Shown: positions 36,716 to 49,612 of the stretch, piece after piece
Layout of the letters: the number at the start of each line of letters is the position of its first letter
How positions within the stretch are numbered: the first letter of the stretch is position 1
NCBI GenBank assembly: GCA_031213475.1
Contig: JARUPZ010000030.1
Location: 4,775,161-4,839,160 of the forward strand
Origin: Nereocystis luetkeana
Taxonomy: Eukaryota > Sar > Phaeophyceae > Laminariales > Laminariaceae
Reading direction: 5' to 3'
DNA: 64,000 nucleotides
Program-made: the position numbers and the translations under genes
The notes under the pieces: generated by a model
What the model was told of the DNA's origin: nothing
Databases searched by the model: none
What the model saw: the letters and a program-made list of their open reading frames with translations, nothing else

Positions 36716-36820
36716 TAACGGGGGGCAATGGTAAACAGGACCTACGGCACACACAAAAACCAATATATTTCCCTATTTTTACGAAAAACATTTGGTCCCA
36801 TTAGCTATGGTCCCCCGTAA
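36716..36820. mobile_element. Short TIR element, family A
   Basis: About 105 bp. The right end is intact (ACTATGGTCCCCCGTAA type) and the left is diverged. A half copy of family B follows at 36833-36872. Confidence 0.82.
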
Positions 36821-37145
36821 TAGTACTTCGTACCTTGTCCCCTAGACAGGACTGCAGTCCTAAAAGGTTCAAGCGCCTGCGGGATCGCCTGGCACACATG
36901 GGATTCACCAGTGTGGTATATATAGAGTGTGCGGAGTATATAGCGCCGGTAGCCGCCACAGTACCGGTGCTGTTGGCTGGCGAACAACGGCACTACTTAC
37001 AGAGGGACCACGTCTGACTGTGCTTGTATAACAGTACCGCCTGAGCAGGTACTGGGTACTACTGTACTCCAAACAACATCAGCGAAACTCCGATATTTTG
37101 CGGCGCGGAAAAAATGCTCCGCTGGGAGGGGAGGGTAAGCGTTAT

Positions 37146-37201
37146 AACTCCTTCAGGACCGCGCCATCGTTTCGGGGACAACTTACTTGAATTCAGAATG
37201 A
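37146..37201. mobile_element. Half copy of palindromic family B
   Basis: Keeps CAGGACCGCG, TTTCGGGGACAACTTACTT and ATTC. The second arm is missing. Confidence 0.55.
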
Positions 37202-37562
37202 TACGTGTGTTCCTGTAACACAGTGCGGTGGAAAAAGGGATGAAGGTAAGGTTGGCAACTACTGTACTGTATGTACTGTACCAACCACAATGCCCCGCCA
37301 ACAGCGGCGCCACAAGAACATTCCGTTGCTTGTTGTCTACTCGGGCCCAACCCTCACCCTTGCCCTTGCCACGAAATAACTCTTACCTGGTACCAGGTAC
37401 CTGATATCAGTATGATGCCATACCAACATCGTAAGTAACTCACGCCCCACAGGATATTTGTTTTCATGACCAAAAATTAAAACAAGCACAGGGGTCGGCG
37501 ACAAATCTAAGCTAACTAACAAGACTAGGGGTTAGGTTTGGCTGCCTATGAGTGGGCCACTA

Positions 37563-37667
37563 TTACGGGGGACCATAGTTAATAGGACCAAATATTGATG
37601 GCAGAAATGGCTAAATATATAGGTTTTTATGTATTCCACAGGTCCTATTAACTATGGTCCCCCGTAA
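37563..37667. mobile_element. Short TIR element, family A (type copy)
   Basis: 105 bp, flanked by TA on both sides (37561-37562 and 37668-37669), with near-perfect 27-bp ends of the form TTACGGGGGACCATAGT. Between them lies a ~50-bp A/T-rich core. It cannot encode protein. A TA target and short size are typical of non-autonomous Tc1/mariner-type elements. That family assignment is inference, because no transposase copy is present here. Confidence 0.9.
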
Positions 37668-37865
37668 TAGGTTATATGAGTAGTTGGCTACTGGAAGGTA
37701 ACAGGTATTGAAGTTAGCAAGCAGCATGCGGCAAATTGCGGAGGGAGCTCTGGGTTTTTGCATGATATAACAGAGGAACTATCTGACAGGCGTGTTAGTT
37801 TAGCGGCTCGACGAGTGTTTTTCTTGGGTTTATTCTGCTTGTTTTTTTCTTCATCCCATTCTTGT

Positions 37866-37961
37866 CCCCCTTTTAAGACCGCAGTCCCGTTTTGGGGACA
37901 CATTACTCGAAATTCGAGTGGTTTGTCCCCAAAACGAGACTGCAGTGCTAAACGGGTTATT
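37866..37961. mobile_element. Short palindromic element, family B
   Basis: Arms CCGCAGTCCCGTTTTGGGGA and complement meeting at TCGAAATTCGA. This is one of the best-preserved copies. Confidence 0.85.
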
Positions 37962-40900
37962 ATCTCCGTCCCTATTGTATCTCTCATTCCTACAGAGTAG
38001 TAGACGTCGTAGCTAACATCCGGGGTCACAAAGCAGGCCCTCCTCCCTCCCCTCCCCTCCCCCCACTACGATATTTGCCTTGATTTTGTATCGCGACGAG
38101 AAAAGGCCCTTGCTTCCCTCGCAGACTCGCATCGAATTTAATATATCAATAGTTGATAAACATACTGCAAGTACAGGTACTGTAGTCGTAAGTCAGTTAA
38201 GTTGGCATTCTTCGCCACCAACAACTGCCAGCGAATGTTAGTATTTGTGTGAATACAACGGGTAAACCCAGCGAATTGGCCCATGGGCAACGGGGACGCG
38301 AGTTTTGAAAACAATACTTTCAAAAACAGTGTTTTACAGAAACAGCTGAAGATATTCTCGTACCGCCGCTGTGGGAGAAAAAAGGAGGGAAAAAACGTAC
38401 TCTCGTCCTATTTTTTTTCAAACAAGTTGCAGGCGGCGCAAATTGTTTTTCTCGTTGCAATTTGTCAAGGCGCTCATAAAAAGCAGCTCGTGCGACGAAA
38501 TAGACCTTGGATCTCGAAATAGAATCAGCTCAAGGCCAACCCGCTTTTAATGTCGGGCAAGGCCAACGAGGGTAGATGACGGCCTCGAAGATATCACGTG
38601 GATTCATGATCTATTGGAGGGTGAGAGCTTTTGCCGGCGGCGTCCTACGCTCTTCTCCCAAACTTGAAAAAAGGACTACCAGGTATGTATTGCCATTCGA
38701 GACGGATCGAATGTTGTCATTAGTTTTCTGCACACGAGCGGCCATTTGATTCTTCATCATACGCCTGGCCAGCCCGCCACATGTCACCGGCCATTGTGTG
38801 AACACGGTGACCCTGGGGTGGGTGGGTCGGAGCCCCTAACGAGCGCACCCCGTTCAGAGTTCATGACGCCGTCGTTTTTTTCGTCGAGCGATGTCTATCG
38901 AGGACTCGGAATCTCGCCGCTTTGAATTAAACATTTGGCTGAGTTTTCTCAAGCCGATCTTTGACCAACCTCTGCGCCATGTTGCTTTTCGTCGTGTTTT
39001 TTTCAAAGTTTGGAACTTTAGGTGTGAAGAAGCTAATGTGTAGCGAGCTTGTTCTGCAAAATGCTGGCGGGTATCTTGGAAATTCACAAATTGTTGGTGG
39101 AAACTTTGCGTTCCCACTGTCATCGGCCTGGCCGCCCTATGAACGAATTGTTCTGTCGCCCCTCGCCGAATACCGCTGCACGCTCTACGCACGCGGCTGC
39201 CCCATGGGCTTTCATCGAAAACTGTCGAACTGCAAACCATTCAGCTACAAGTGAATAGTACTGGGTTTCAGGAAACAGAGTGCCGGTACAGCAGTACTCG
39301 TGCGACTAGCAGATGTACGAAGTGTAAGAAAGAGTTCGTATTATAGTATACGTGCAAGTATCACACAATGATGTGAAACGCGAGCAGCTCGGGGGCGAAA
39401 TCCTGAAATCCTGACCGCTACGCACCAACTAAATACGTACGCAGTATATTCACGTCAATTTCGACGCCAATCAAGTGCCAAGCAAAACGAACTTTCTGTG
39501 AACGAGGGATGGACGGGAGGAGGGGGGCGGGGGGGGCTCTCATTTGTTGCGGTGGGGGGGGGGGGGGGGGAGGTATCGACGACAAACAGGTGTGCAAGGA
39601 GAAGAAGCTGCTTCATGGGCGGTTGGTTTACTTGCGAGATAAGTGGTGCACATTGCCACTTCCCACAAAGAACTATTTGAGTGTTGTCGGCCGACGCACC
39701 CACGGAGATGACCCCCGGCTATGCATGTACTTCTATATATATAGCCGAAAGGGTGCCGACAAATAAAATTCCGAGGCCCGGTATTACGCGTTTTGAACTT
39801 TGTTATACCAGCTGCGTATTCGGACGCACACTATAGCCTCGTAAGAGGCTACAAACAGGGCCCATTTTTTTTACCTGGTATATGGTATGGCTTTATGCCA
39901 CACCAGCAGGCCGAGGGGAATATGGCAGGAAAATGGCGACAAACATACCAGGTAAGTTTTTGTCAATCCCAGAATATCTTTTGGACAACTGCAAGAAGGG
40001 CGCTGAGTGTGTGTCCCGTTCGATGGTGGTGGGCAGCAGGTCGGCGCGAGACGACACAACAACAGAGACGTGAGGTAGGCTTGACCAGCATCAGAACGGA
40101 GAGCAGCCCCCCGGTTGAATGAACGAATCGCCGCGTATGCATGTCTTCAGGAAGGGGGGGGGGGTCATGCCATCGCCGCACAAACAAAAACAACCACCTT
40201 TTGAGTAGTGGGGGGACACTCGACAAAGATCGAGACGAGAGCACAAGGGTACGAGTGAGTGTATACGTCGAGCACCGGCGGGTTGTCCGCCTTGGGGCAA
40301 CCCGCAACCATAGAAAAAGGGGGACAAAAGTCACCGCATACGTCCAAGGAGGGCAGGTTAAAGCTCAAGTTTCGGGCGAGGACACCACAAAATTGCCCTG
40401 AAAAACCGGCCTACATGTCTCTCGTTGCGAAAACAGTCTGCACCGCCAATAAAGAGCACGGAACAGGCCCATGAGGTTGCACTACGTGCAGCTTGTTCGG
40501 ATTGTCGCCGTATCGACAGGTGTTTATACGCAAGTCAAGCAGGCAAAGAGCTTGGCCATTGAAGGGGGACAAACATTCACAGGCGCCGGCCGATGTTCAC
40601 GATAGTTTCAATCGACGTACCGCTACGGACCCAAGCTATTAATAGGCACCGAAGAAAGAGTGCTGTACTTGCTGCTGCTGTCGTGTTTCGTGCGTGTACG
40701 CATCATCAGAGCAGCAGCTTTACGCGCCTCACGAACGAGTCACCTGCAGGCAGCAGTTCGCTTGAAAAGAGACTTGAAAAAAGACAAGTGCAGAAACTAT
40801 AATGGCGCAACTTTGAATGGACCCTCGTCTCGATTCCGTCCCAGCAGCACCACAAGGCTGAATGGCAACACGAACACCGGAGGGTCTGGGTCAACCACCT

Positions 40901-41147
40901 GCGGACTCCCTGTCGGTGCCAAGTTCGAAAGTCAGAGGAACTGACGCAGCAGCAGCAGTACCACTAACCTGGAAGCCACGAACCGAGGTATAATGGTACA
41001 CGACGAGTACGAACGAGCTGTTGTGTGTACGTACAAGTTCCACCAAACCTCCAAAACGAGCAACGCCATCGACTGAACCGCACCTGAGCAAAGAAGAGCA
41101 ATATAAAACGAACAAGAGGACAATTCAAGTCCTCGACAAAAGCTCAC
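37962..41147. other. No gene recognised
   Basis: Open frames up to 128 codons (for example minus 39240-38854, Lys/Arg-rich) lack domains. G tracts occur at 39525-39570 and 40157-40165. Several TACCAGGTA words are present. Confidence 0.4.
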
Positions 41148-41614
41148 ATCGACCGCGCTGGACATGGTCTGAGTCGTCCTCGATGTCGCGAACGAAAGCG
41201 TCTGCCCCACACTCCAGAGGCTGCAGATGCAGAAAAGGGCGGTAGTCGGGGCTCCCGCCGGCTTGGGCACGTTGCGAATGCCGACGCTGCCACCGCGAGC
41301 GACAGAGCCAAGCAGACGGAACATGTGGTGCCGGCTGACGCCGGTAACAACAAGAAAAGGGAGGGGCGGGTGGGCGAACAAGCAACCAAAAAAGCCGGCA
41401 ACGCCTAACACTAGCCTAGGATGCTGCAGCCTGGTGGGCCAAGGACGGTAGTAGTGCAATAGGGGGTTGCTAGCTACGCGCGTCGATCGTCGAGACGACC
41501 GCCTCTGGAACGACGTAGCCGATTCCAAAAACGGGCTGTTTTCGTGCTTGATTTCCCCGTTGCCTGTCGTAGAGCAACACGAACGCGTTTGCAAATAGGT
41601 CGCCGTCAGGTCCT
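41148..41614 (-). CDS. Possible pair of coding exons, unassigned
   Basis: On the minus strand 41614-41478 reads GPDGDLFANAFVLLYDRQRG and continues to VVSTIDA. It could splice (GTAGCT donor) in phase 1 to 41261-41148, which reads GGSPDYRPFLHLQPLECGAD and continues through an acidic stretch to a GTGAGC donor. The composition and codon use look protein-like. No family is recognised, the second acceptor is weak (AAG), and the next exon downstream does not fit in phase, so this may be chance. Confidence 0.25.
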
Positions 41615-42105
41615 CTGGCTTCAACAAGACCAAAATGTGAGAGTCAGGAGTCGGCGCGTGGTCTAACCTTTTGCTGGGTCTGAGAGCGACCACGAGGGGT
41701 AGCTCTGGGAGGCACTGACGAACAACGAGTTGAAACGTGTACAGCAGCTTTTAGATGAATACACTACAAAATACAAAAGGAAAGAGAACGGCATTTTACG
41801 TTCAGGGAAAAAAGGAGTTCTACAGGTATTATGCGTGCTGGTTTTTAGAGAATTCGACATTCGACACACAACAACGAAAAACACACAACAATCCATGCGA
41901 TCACTTTGAGAGCACTTGATTGCGTGTTGTTGTATTACAGCGTGGTTGTTACGCACGGCAAGTGGCATTATTGCCTTCCTACCAGAAGAAGAAAGCAACT
42001 GCACTACACAGGGAGCATCAACCAAGCAGCTGCAATGTACTCCGATTCACAAGAAGAGTCTCATTTTTTTGTTCTCCATCCATCATACATACTGTTTAGT
42101 TCTGT

Positions 42106-42743
42106 GTTTTGTGTGTGTGTGTGTGTGTGTGTTCTTCACATTAAACCGTTCTTTCTACCCGTCGACATCCAGCACAACCAGTGTCCGTGCCGATTCTTCC
42201 ATCCTAGAAGAGATACAAGTTCTGTGGTCACAAAGCTACGCCACAGAGATACTACGTTGCCACGTGTGCAGTGTGAACTGCAGTGGGCAATGCAAAGCCA
42301 TGTCATCATACTAGATACGACAGGCACGACATACGCAATCTATGAAATAGTGAAACGAAAAGAAACAATCAAAGAGAAAACAAAAACAAGGTAGACAAGT
42401 CGAAAAAGAAAAAGAAGAAAAATGAAAGCAAAATCTAAGAGAAACAATCTGTCGTGCCCCCCCCCCCGCAGGCGAGGTGGCCTACACTTGAAAAAGAACG
42501 AGCTGGAAAAAAGAAGAAATAACAAAAGACACCACTGCTTGTGAACAGAGTAAGACAAAGAACCAAGGAGAAAGTAACAAGGAAAAATAACAAAGGGGAA
42601 ATAACAGGCAGACCAAAGCCCAAAGCACCTTCTAGGTGGCGGCAGCAGCTTGTGGTACGAGTAGTATAGCCAGGTTCTCCCTGCTAATCCGCCTGGTACC
42701 TTGCTACCCAGACTGCCGTCTCCGCCCTGCGTTCGTCAACTAT
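42106..42743 (+). repeat. Dispersed repeat R1, copy 2 (full)
   Basis: Nearly identical to 9702-10342, with only a handful of differences seen in 640 bp, in the same orientation 32.4 kb away. It again begins in (TG)n. Confidence 0.88.
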
Positions 42744-42900
42744 GCCCAGCCCCTTGGCGTCAGACAATACGAGCCGAGCAGAGCAGGTTCGTCTTCCAAC
42801 CACGCCACACGGCTCCTTGAGTACGGCTTATCAATCAGAAAAGGAAGAGGAAGAGAAAAAATGAAATGAAAATCACGGAGAGTCAGCGCAAGAAAAAAAA

Positions 42901-42911
42901 GAAAAGAAAAG

Positions 42912-42942
<31 letters not shown>
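42901..42942 (+). repeat. A-rich tract
   Basis: More than 30 A residues preceded by AAAAG units. The region 42744-43676 has no recognised gene and is the upstream region of the next gene. Confidence 0.8.
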
Positions 42943-43676
42943 GAAACTAAAAGAGAAGACAAGGGAAGACCACGTTCGAGCCAGCTGCACCAGTTGGTAG
43001 CACTAGTAGTATGGTCATATTCTACTTCCTAGTCGACTTGGTGCGGGTGGCTAGCATGGACCGACGCCCCCAGATGTGCAGATAGCCTTGTACAACCTGT
43101 ACGAAGAATAGATTGCGATAGATTCCGCCCCACTATTTAACAAGTGAACGCGAACAAAGAAGATACAGCAAAATGACGAGTCCACGTTTGATGAGAGGAA
43201 AGTACTTTTTTTCGTTTTTCGTTTTTTTCTCCTTTTCTCTTCCTCTTTTTTCCCATTTTATCTCCCTCTCTCTCACAAGATGCATGACTCACGACATCAT
43301 CGACCATTCTACAAGCATAATATCCGTACTGTTCAGCTGTACCTAATGTATGTACCTGTCTCAAGCAGCGAGCACAGCTGATTTTGAACTTTTAAAACCC
43401 CCGTCCGGACGAACGAAAACCAAAGCTGAACAAATTGGAATTTGGGGTGATATCTCCGAAGGAAAGACAAAACCGCTCGTACAAAGGTGGTTGGTTCGAT
43501 GAGAAAATGCGGCTTAACCTCCTGGAATGCAGAGTGGCGTGGTGTCGTGTTTGTAGTCGTGGTGCATGTCCGCATACCCAGTCCAGGTCTACCCTGCACC
43601 GTCTTTGCAAGATAGAGACGTGACCACACTGACTGCCGACGTCGGGGCTGGAATTTGAGGGACTCTGGGAGCTAGC

Positions 43677-46600
43677 ATGGTAATGAAATTTTTGATGTCT
43701 TGCTTGGTGGTGTTGGTCTGGACTCCTCTGCCTGCTGTACAAGCTTTTTATGTAAGATCTGGTAGCATCCCTCTCAGCTCCACCTGGGAAGCGCCTGCTT
43801 GCCGTCATCGATCGTGCTTCAGAAGAGCTCTTCCAGGAGGGAGGAGGTTGGGCGTCCTGAGAAAACAAAGTGGTGCTCGCATGGTGAGTAGTTGTCACTA
43901 CTCTTGGCTGCACTGAAAACAACGATGATTGTGTTGCATCTTGCATGTTGCACCACTACCAAGTAACACATGTTACCTGGTACCAGACCTCAAACGCTCA
44001 AACTACGTATTATAAAAATGTTGCGAATTCAAGAGTACCAGCAGCATGGCAGGCGCATACCTGGTATAATAGAGCAGTAGGACCAAATATTCTTGGTGAA
44101 AATGGGTAAATGTATACCAGGTACCTGGTAGGTTTTGTGTGGGTGTACCGTAGGCCCTATTTACTATTGTCCCTCGTATTAGTATTGAAAACAGCAGTGC
44201 TATTACACGGGCTCTAACGGACATGTGTGCTTGGGCAAGGGGATCTGTAAACACAGATTGGTGCCAACAGGTACTTGATGGTACCTTCGAGGGTTTTGCC
44301 GTGGCAATGCACAAGCTCCTTTGCCTCCGACTGGTTCCGGAGAGCCCCCCTTTGCGATCGGCTCCAGGTCCGAAACATTATATAGCTGCAAAATATCGCA
44401 GCGTAGTCCGTGCATCTCATACCGGTACCAGGTACATACCAGGGTACGGGATACGGTACCTGGTATTACCGGGTACGTACACCGTACGTCGAGTTCGTAG
44501 CGTCTGTGGGAGTACTCGTATGTAGCTCATATTTGTGTTGCACGCCTTGCACTGCCGTCTGTGGAACGCATCTGATCAGCACGACCAACCGCAGATAACA
44601 CGTACCGTACCAGGTACCAGGTACAGCAGCAGTACGTGGTACCTGTGACAACAAACACGCGTATCATACTCATCAATGTGTGCTTACTACAGGGCGGCTC
44701 AGACGACGGAATGTTGGAAACAGACGCGAGCATCGGAGGAACGGAGGGGAGACAAGCGGCCCCCGTCGCCGGAAATCTCCTCCGAACGCTCACAGGCCCT
44801 CAGTTTTCGGTTGCAGTTGGAATCGGGATCATTTTGGCTGTGCTTGTGAACCGGATCGCCACCCCCGACCTTGCTGACACGCAAGCACGCACAGACATCC
44901 TTGGGGTGATTGCTAGCGGAGGACTCGTCACGAATGGAGTCTACCTGTTGGTGGGTACGATGGTGTTATCCCCCCTGTGGCCGCGCTTACCTCAAACCAC
45001 AACGACTGCGTAGTTTGTACATAAGCGGCTGGCACGACAGCAAGACGAGTCGTGGCTGTCGGGCGACTACAGAATGGGATGATTATTGTTTCTAGATTTG
45101 TGTACCGAAGCTGCCGTACACGAGTCAGCACACCATCTCTCGCCGGCTCTTGGACTCTTTTCGAAGGGTCACCTATCTATCTGTTTTGACGCTTGTGCAA
45201 ATACGGCAGCAGTAAGTATGCTGCTACTGGGTACCAGCCGGATTTATTCCGCCCATTACTACTGTATGTGCTGAATAGCGGGTGTGTACAAGGACTGCTG
45301 TCCCTCAAGGAATCGATGAAGACTGAGTGCGCGTTTCGTTATTTGTCGAGTTGCTTCTTGGCCTGAGTGATCTGCCTCAGAAAGGTTTGTTGCATGACTC
45401 ACCCTACTGCAGCCTAGCGCGTAGTAGTAACTGCCAACCTTCGGGCAATGCTATTGATGCCTGTTTCCCCCCCCTCTCTCCCGTGTTCTTGGTTAGTAGT
45501 GCTCTCTGTTCGTGGAGGTTCTGACAAACCCCGCCGACCTCTTGTCAGGATTTGAACGTGAAGGAGGCGGAAGAGGTAACACTTGTGGGAACGTTCGTCC
45601 AAGAGTACGCCGAGGAGCTGACGCCCGCCGCACGACAAGACCTCCAATGGTTGGGCGAGTCTTTGCTCTTGGTGCGTGCTTGGTGCTGAGCGCGAATATC
45701 TGTCAAACCCTTGACTTTGTCGGCGTCGTGGCATGTAACCGAACTGCCTGCTGCCCGCAATTACAGAGGCTTCCACGGCACGAGCACATCATGGCTGCAG
45801 TCGCCTTGTCGCCGTATGTTGACACCATGCAACAGTACATTGTTCGCCATGCCCCAAATGCCTTGTCTTCGTGGTTTGAGAGACGCCACATTGTGCGTAC
45901 ACCTTGAAATGAAAAGTGTTGCGTAATCTTGCCTAGTCTCCCAAAAGGTGGGGGCGTGTTTTAGTGTATTGACACAGCTAAGCATCTGATTTGATTGGAC
46001 AACAGAGGGCGAATGTGGCGACAGCGGTAGAAAGGGTTAGCTACTGCTTCCGCCGATAGCATCCGGAAACGGCATGCGGATATTGCCGGGGCAGCGCTTG
46101 CGCTTATTGTCGGTCGGGGGCGTCCGTCAACCCTATTGCCTGGTATATATAGTACTCGTCGTATTTTCGATCTTCAAAGTGTTGCTGGTTTTAATATGCC
46201 CCGCGGAAGACCAAGCTCCACTGGGTGCCGCCCGACCGCCGGCGTACACACGCCCGAACCACGCCCGCCCCACACAGCAGCCCTCGGTGACCCCGGCGAA
46301 ACAATTTCCTCCAACACCCGAATCGGCGAGTGGGGGAGAGGCACGCTCCCGGGGATGGTTCGCTTGTTCCAATTTATAGGTTCACCCGAATTTTGCTGAG
46401 GCTCATATGTCCTCCCAAGGTATAATGCGGAATTCAACGGGGACAAACATGCGGATACGACTGATGCTACACGCAGCTCGTATGTGTACGTAGGCGTTAT
46501 TCCCAATAATGTAGAGCACAATTTGCACACTCATCCTTCACCTCGTGCCCGGTAAGGACGCCGTGGTGGCTAAGAATGTTTATTTCCCAGATGTGATACC

Positions 46601-48338
46601 TCTATCGTAGAACGTCTCGTTTGCCATCGTATGATTCTCCATAGCTGTCGTAGAAACGCACCATCACGAACCACCTTACGCTTGCACCGGGCATGCTAGC
46701 ATGCTACTACTCACTACTCACTCAGGCTGGGTATGTGGCGCGGGTACGATCGTGCAATTGTTTTGTGTCGCCGCGTAGAACTTGTTGAATATTTTCCCCC
46801 TTTTCCGAGTACCTTGTACATCCTTCCAAACGATGTCCGCGTCGTTCTCGACTTTCTGCGCAGGTATCGGCGGCAACATCTGTTCTGGTCTACCGCGGTG
46901 GGAAAACTCTGGCCAGAGTTGGAGTGATGGGAGAGTCGGCTGCCATTCAGGACGCACCGATTCTGAAAAGATGTGTCCGGGACGGACGCGATGGGCGCGA
47001 ACAGTACCTGGCTGCTCTTCAGGTAAGCAAGATATTTTCTTGCCGAGGGTTCGTCCTTGTACCTTAAACTCATACTTCGTATTGTAGAGCAGGTTGCCGT
47101 ATCACACGCAAGACAGCACACCACCTCGGATAAATATTCGAGAGGATTTTCTCACTCACCAAAGGGTGTACACACAACGAAAATGGCGTTTTAAGAACTA
47201 TCGCTTGGCCTTTCCATGGACGCATCGCTCGACGTTTGCGGTTTCCCCGTTGTCGAGAAAACCAGCTTGGAAAGCCTTCCGAGACGGTTTGTTTTAGACA
47301 TTTGCGTGTTTCACGCGAGGCGGACAAGCCGACAACCGGAAGCCCACGTGTCGCGCTCCGTCTGTCGCTGCTTCTGCTTCCCTTGTGCCGATAAGTTTGC
47401 CTGATTGTGAATGCGTATTGTACTATTTAGATATCTGGGTGCCGGGCATCCCTCACGTGTGTCCCTTACATGTCTCGCCGGACTCGTAGGGCGTGATCGG
47501 CCGTGCATGCGTTGTCATGCGTGGGCTGAAACGTTAGCGACTTCTGTGTCATCCCAGATACTTTTGACATTTCGTGGGTAACACGCTTGAAGTTTATTGT
47601 GGAAGGTAGGCTATATTACTCAAATGTGGAGCGTTCGTAGCCCAAGCGGCATGCTACGTCGCGTCTGGGCCAGCCGGCAATCCAGCTTCAATCTCGTGGG
47701 CACCTAAAGACAAACGAACAGGAGATACAGTGTGCGACACCACCTTAAGGCATGTCTTAATACTGGGCCAAGCCCGATTTCTTATGCAAGGAAGGATGTT
47801 GCCCTACTCGAATTTTGGGATTAAAATGGCCACATTCCAAACTGCGACCAAAACTCGAGCCTGAAATGGTTACCTCCCAAAATTTGAAGTGCTGCTGCGT
47901 ACTGTAGGCGCTCGGCTCTTGGTGTTGCTTGCCTACGCTCCTCTGTTGCTAGCTCAGGAATATCAAGGAAGATGGCGATGAGATGGTGCCGTCGCGTCCG
48001 GTCATCACAGAATAGCATGCGGGCTTTCGGCCATGCAGCATCGATTCGGTGTTTAGCTCCTGATTCCGACTTACCTGGTAGTTTTTTGGTCGTTTTTTTG
48101 CGTAATTCCCGAACTCCTTTTCGTTCTGTTGTCGTCGCAGACTTTACCGGGCAAGATCGAGTTTGACTACCTCCCCGAGAATTGTCAAGCGGTTTTGATG
48201 CTACCGGTGCATGAGTCATCTGCGGTCGTTGTGATCGGCACGAACCGGGCGCGCGCTTTCACGCCCAAGGACATCGCGTGGATGAAAGGGCTGAGCGAGC
48301 AGGCTACCTTGTCGTTGCGAGAGACGGCCATGGCCTAA
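43677..48338 (+). CDS. CCB2/CCB4-type cytochrome b6f assembly factor, plastid-targeted
   Basis: CCB2 and CCB4 help attach heme c(i) covalently to cytochrome b6 at the thylakoid membrane. Five exons join in phase 0: 43677-43883, 44693-44950, 45549-45671, 46864-47022 and 48141-48338, giving 314 residues. Residues 1-23 form a signal peptide ending AVQA. Phe24 follows, then a basic Ser/Arg-rich stretch, the bipartite plastid signal of red-lineage secondary algae. Exon 2 has two membrane segments (VAVGIGIILAVLVNRI and ILGVIASGGLVTNGVYLL). Exons 3-5 carry family-like segments: LTPAARQDLQWLGESLL, SVLVYRGGKTLARVGVMGE, and the C-terminal LPGKIEFDYLPENCQAVLML with VIGTNRARAFTPKDIAWM. Which paralogue it is cannot be settled. 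Met3 is an alternative start. The exon 2 donor (GTGGGT) is chosen because it restores phase and matches the family alignment. Confidence 0.85.
44069..44181. mobile_element. Short TIR element, family A (diverged), in CCB intron 1
   Basis: Retains TAGGACCAAATATTCTTGG at the left and a degenerate complementary end at the right. Two TACCAGGTA-type words lie in its core. Confidence 0.65.
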
Positions 48339-49612
48339 ACTTTTGTCTGCGCATTATCCTAACGCTTGATACCCAAGTGTGGCTTAATTGACAACGAGCG
48401 TACGTGGCATGAACAATGAAATGTGCGCTGCACACTATCGGGTGGCAAACCAAGTAGTACCAGCACGAAATGATGCAAGTGCAAGATGCAAAAGTTTTGC
48501 AAGGTATTGCTGGTGCAGGTTGTGCCTTCATGTTTTATCTTAACCTATACCCTGTGCCAGTATCTGGCGCCTGTCACCAGGTGAAGTTATGTATCCGGGT
48601 GTCGATCCTCAGTATCGATATCTGCATTCCTACGTACAATATCATACATAACTGGTAGCTCGCGTCGTATTATGTATAAATTTTTTCCGGAGAGGCTGCG
48701 ACTAAGTGTGCGTTTGCGTGCAAAGGATGGCCGCGTCAACCTTGCCGTGCATACTCAGCGCATTGCACGACTGATGGTTTATCATGCCCTGTATATACCC
48801 CTTGTTTTGTAAGTGATTTGTGGGTGCTCTTAGTTATTCCCCGCGTGTCTTACCCTCCTATTAATAATGAATTCTGCGGATGTGATAGATCATGGGGAAG
48901 GTCAAGGCCGTACCTGGTATGATTTTTATGCTCGTTGGATGGCCAACTTTTCCGTTTGTTTGTACGAGAAACACAAGATACACACACGCCCAAGCTGCAG
49001 CGTGAACATCCTACGTCCAACCCTGTCCGGCAATATTTCCATACTTCGCTTCCAATGCCGATGGCAGAAGAGCACAAGACACCTGCTATAAGAAAGTACT
49101 GCAGTACCGCACGTTCGAAGTGCCAGGTATACATGAACCTGGCATACATTTGTTTTTTTATGCGATATGCGTAACTCTACGGTAACGCGGATCCATTGGC
49201 AGGAGAGGAGCTCGGCCTGCATTGGCCGATTACGCTAGCAAGGGCTTACAACGTGCGTTTTTGTTCGTGGCCATGGAATACCCAATCACTATAAGCAGTA
49301 CCTCGCTGAGATTTCAAGCTCCGAGCAATCGTGGGCGGGTGGTATCTATTGTATGTAAAACGCTCAAACCTTCATTGATTGGTGATTGATGGCCATAACC
49401 CGGGGGCGGAGCCCCGGGCAGGTTAGCTCTCTTATTATGTGGTTGTGGTGTGTGGAGGACACATGTCACCGAGGTGGGTTGGTGTCTCGAGTCTTCGGGG
49501 AACGGAGTGAGTTAACTATGATGATGTTGACCTTGAACTTGTGTGTAATGAGGCGGTACTATCGAGGGGAATAAGGGGACCTGGTATCGACACTACCTGG
49601 TAACTACTACTA
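48339..49612. other. No gene recognised
   Basis: This is the intergenic DNA between the CCB and HSP70 genes, with short frames only. A GC-rich hairpin (CCGGGGGCGGAGCCCCGG) lies at about 49399-49416. Confidence 0.45.

Noticed and set aside
40932-41693. 253-codon minus-strand frame
   Set aside because: It depends on a non-ATG start and its translation is less protein-like than the alternative frames used for the candidate exons at 41148-41614.
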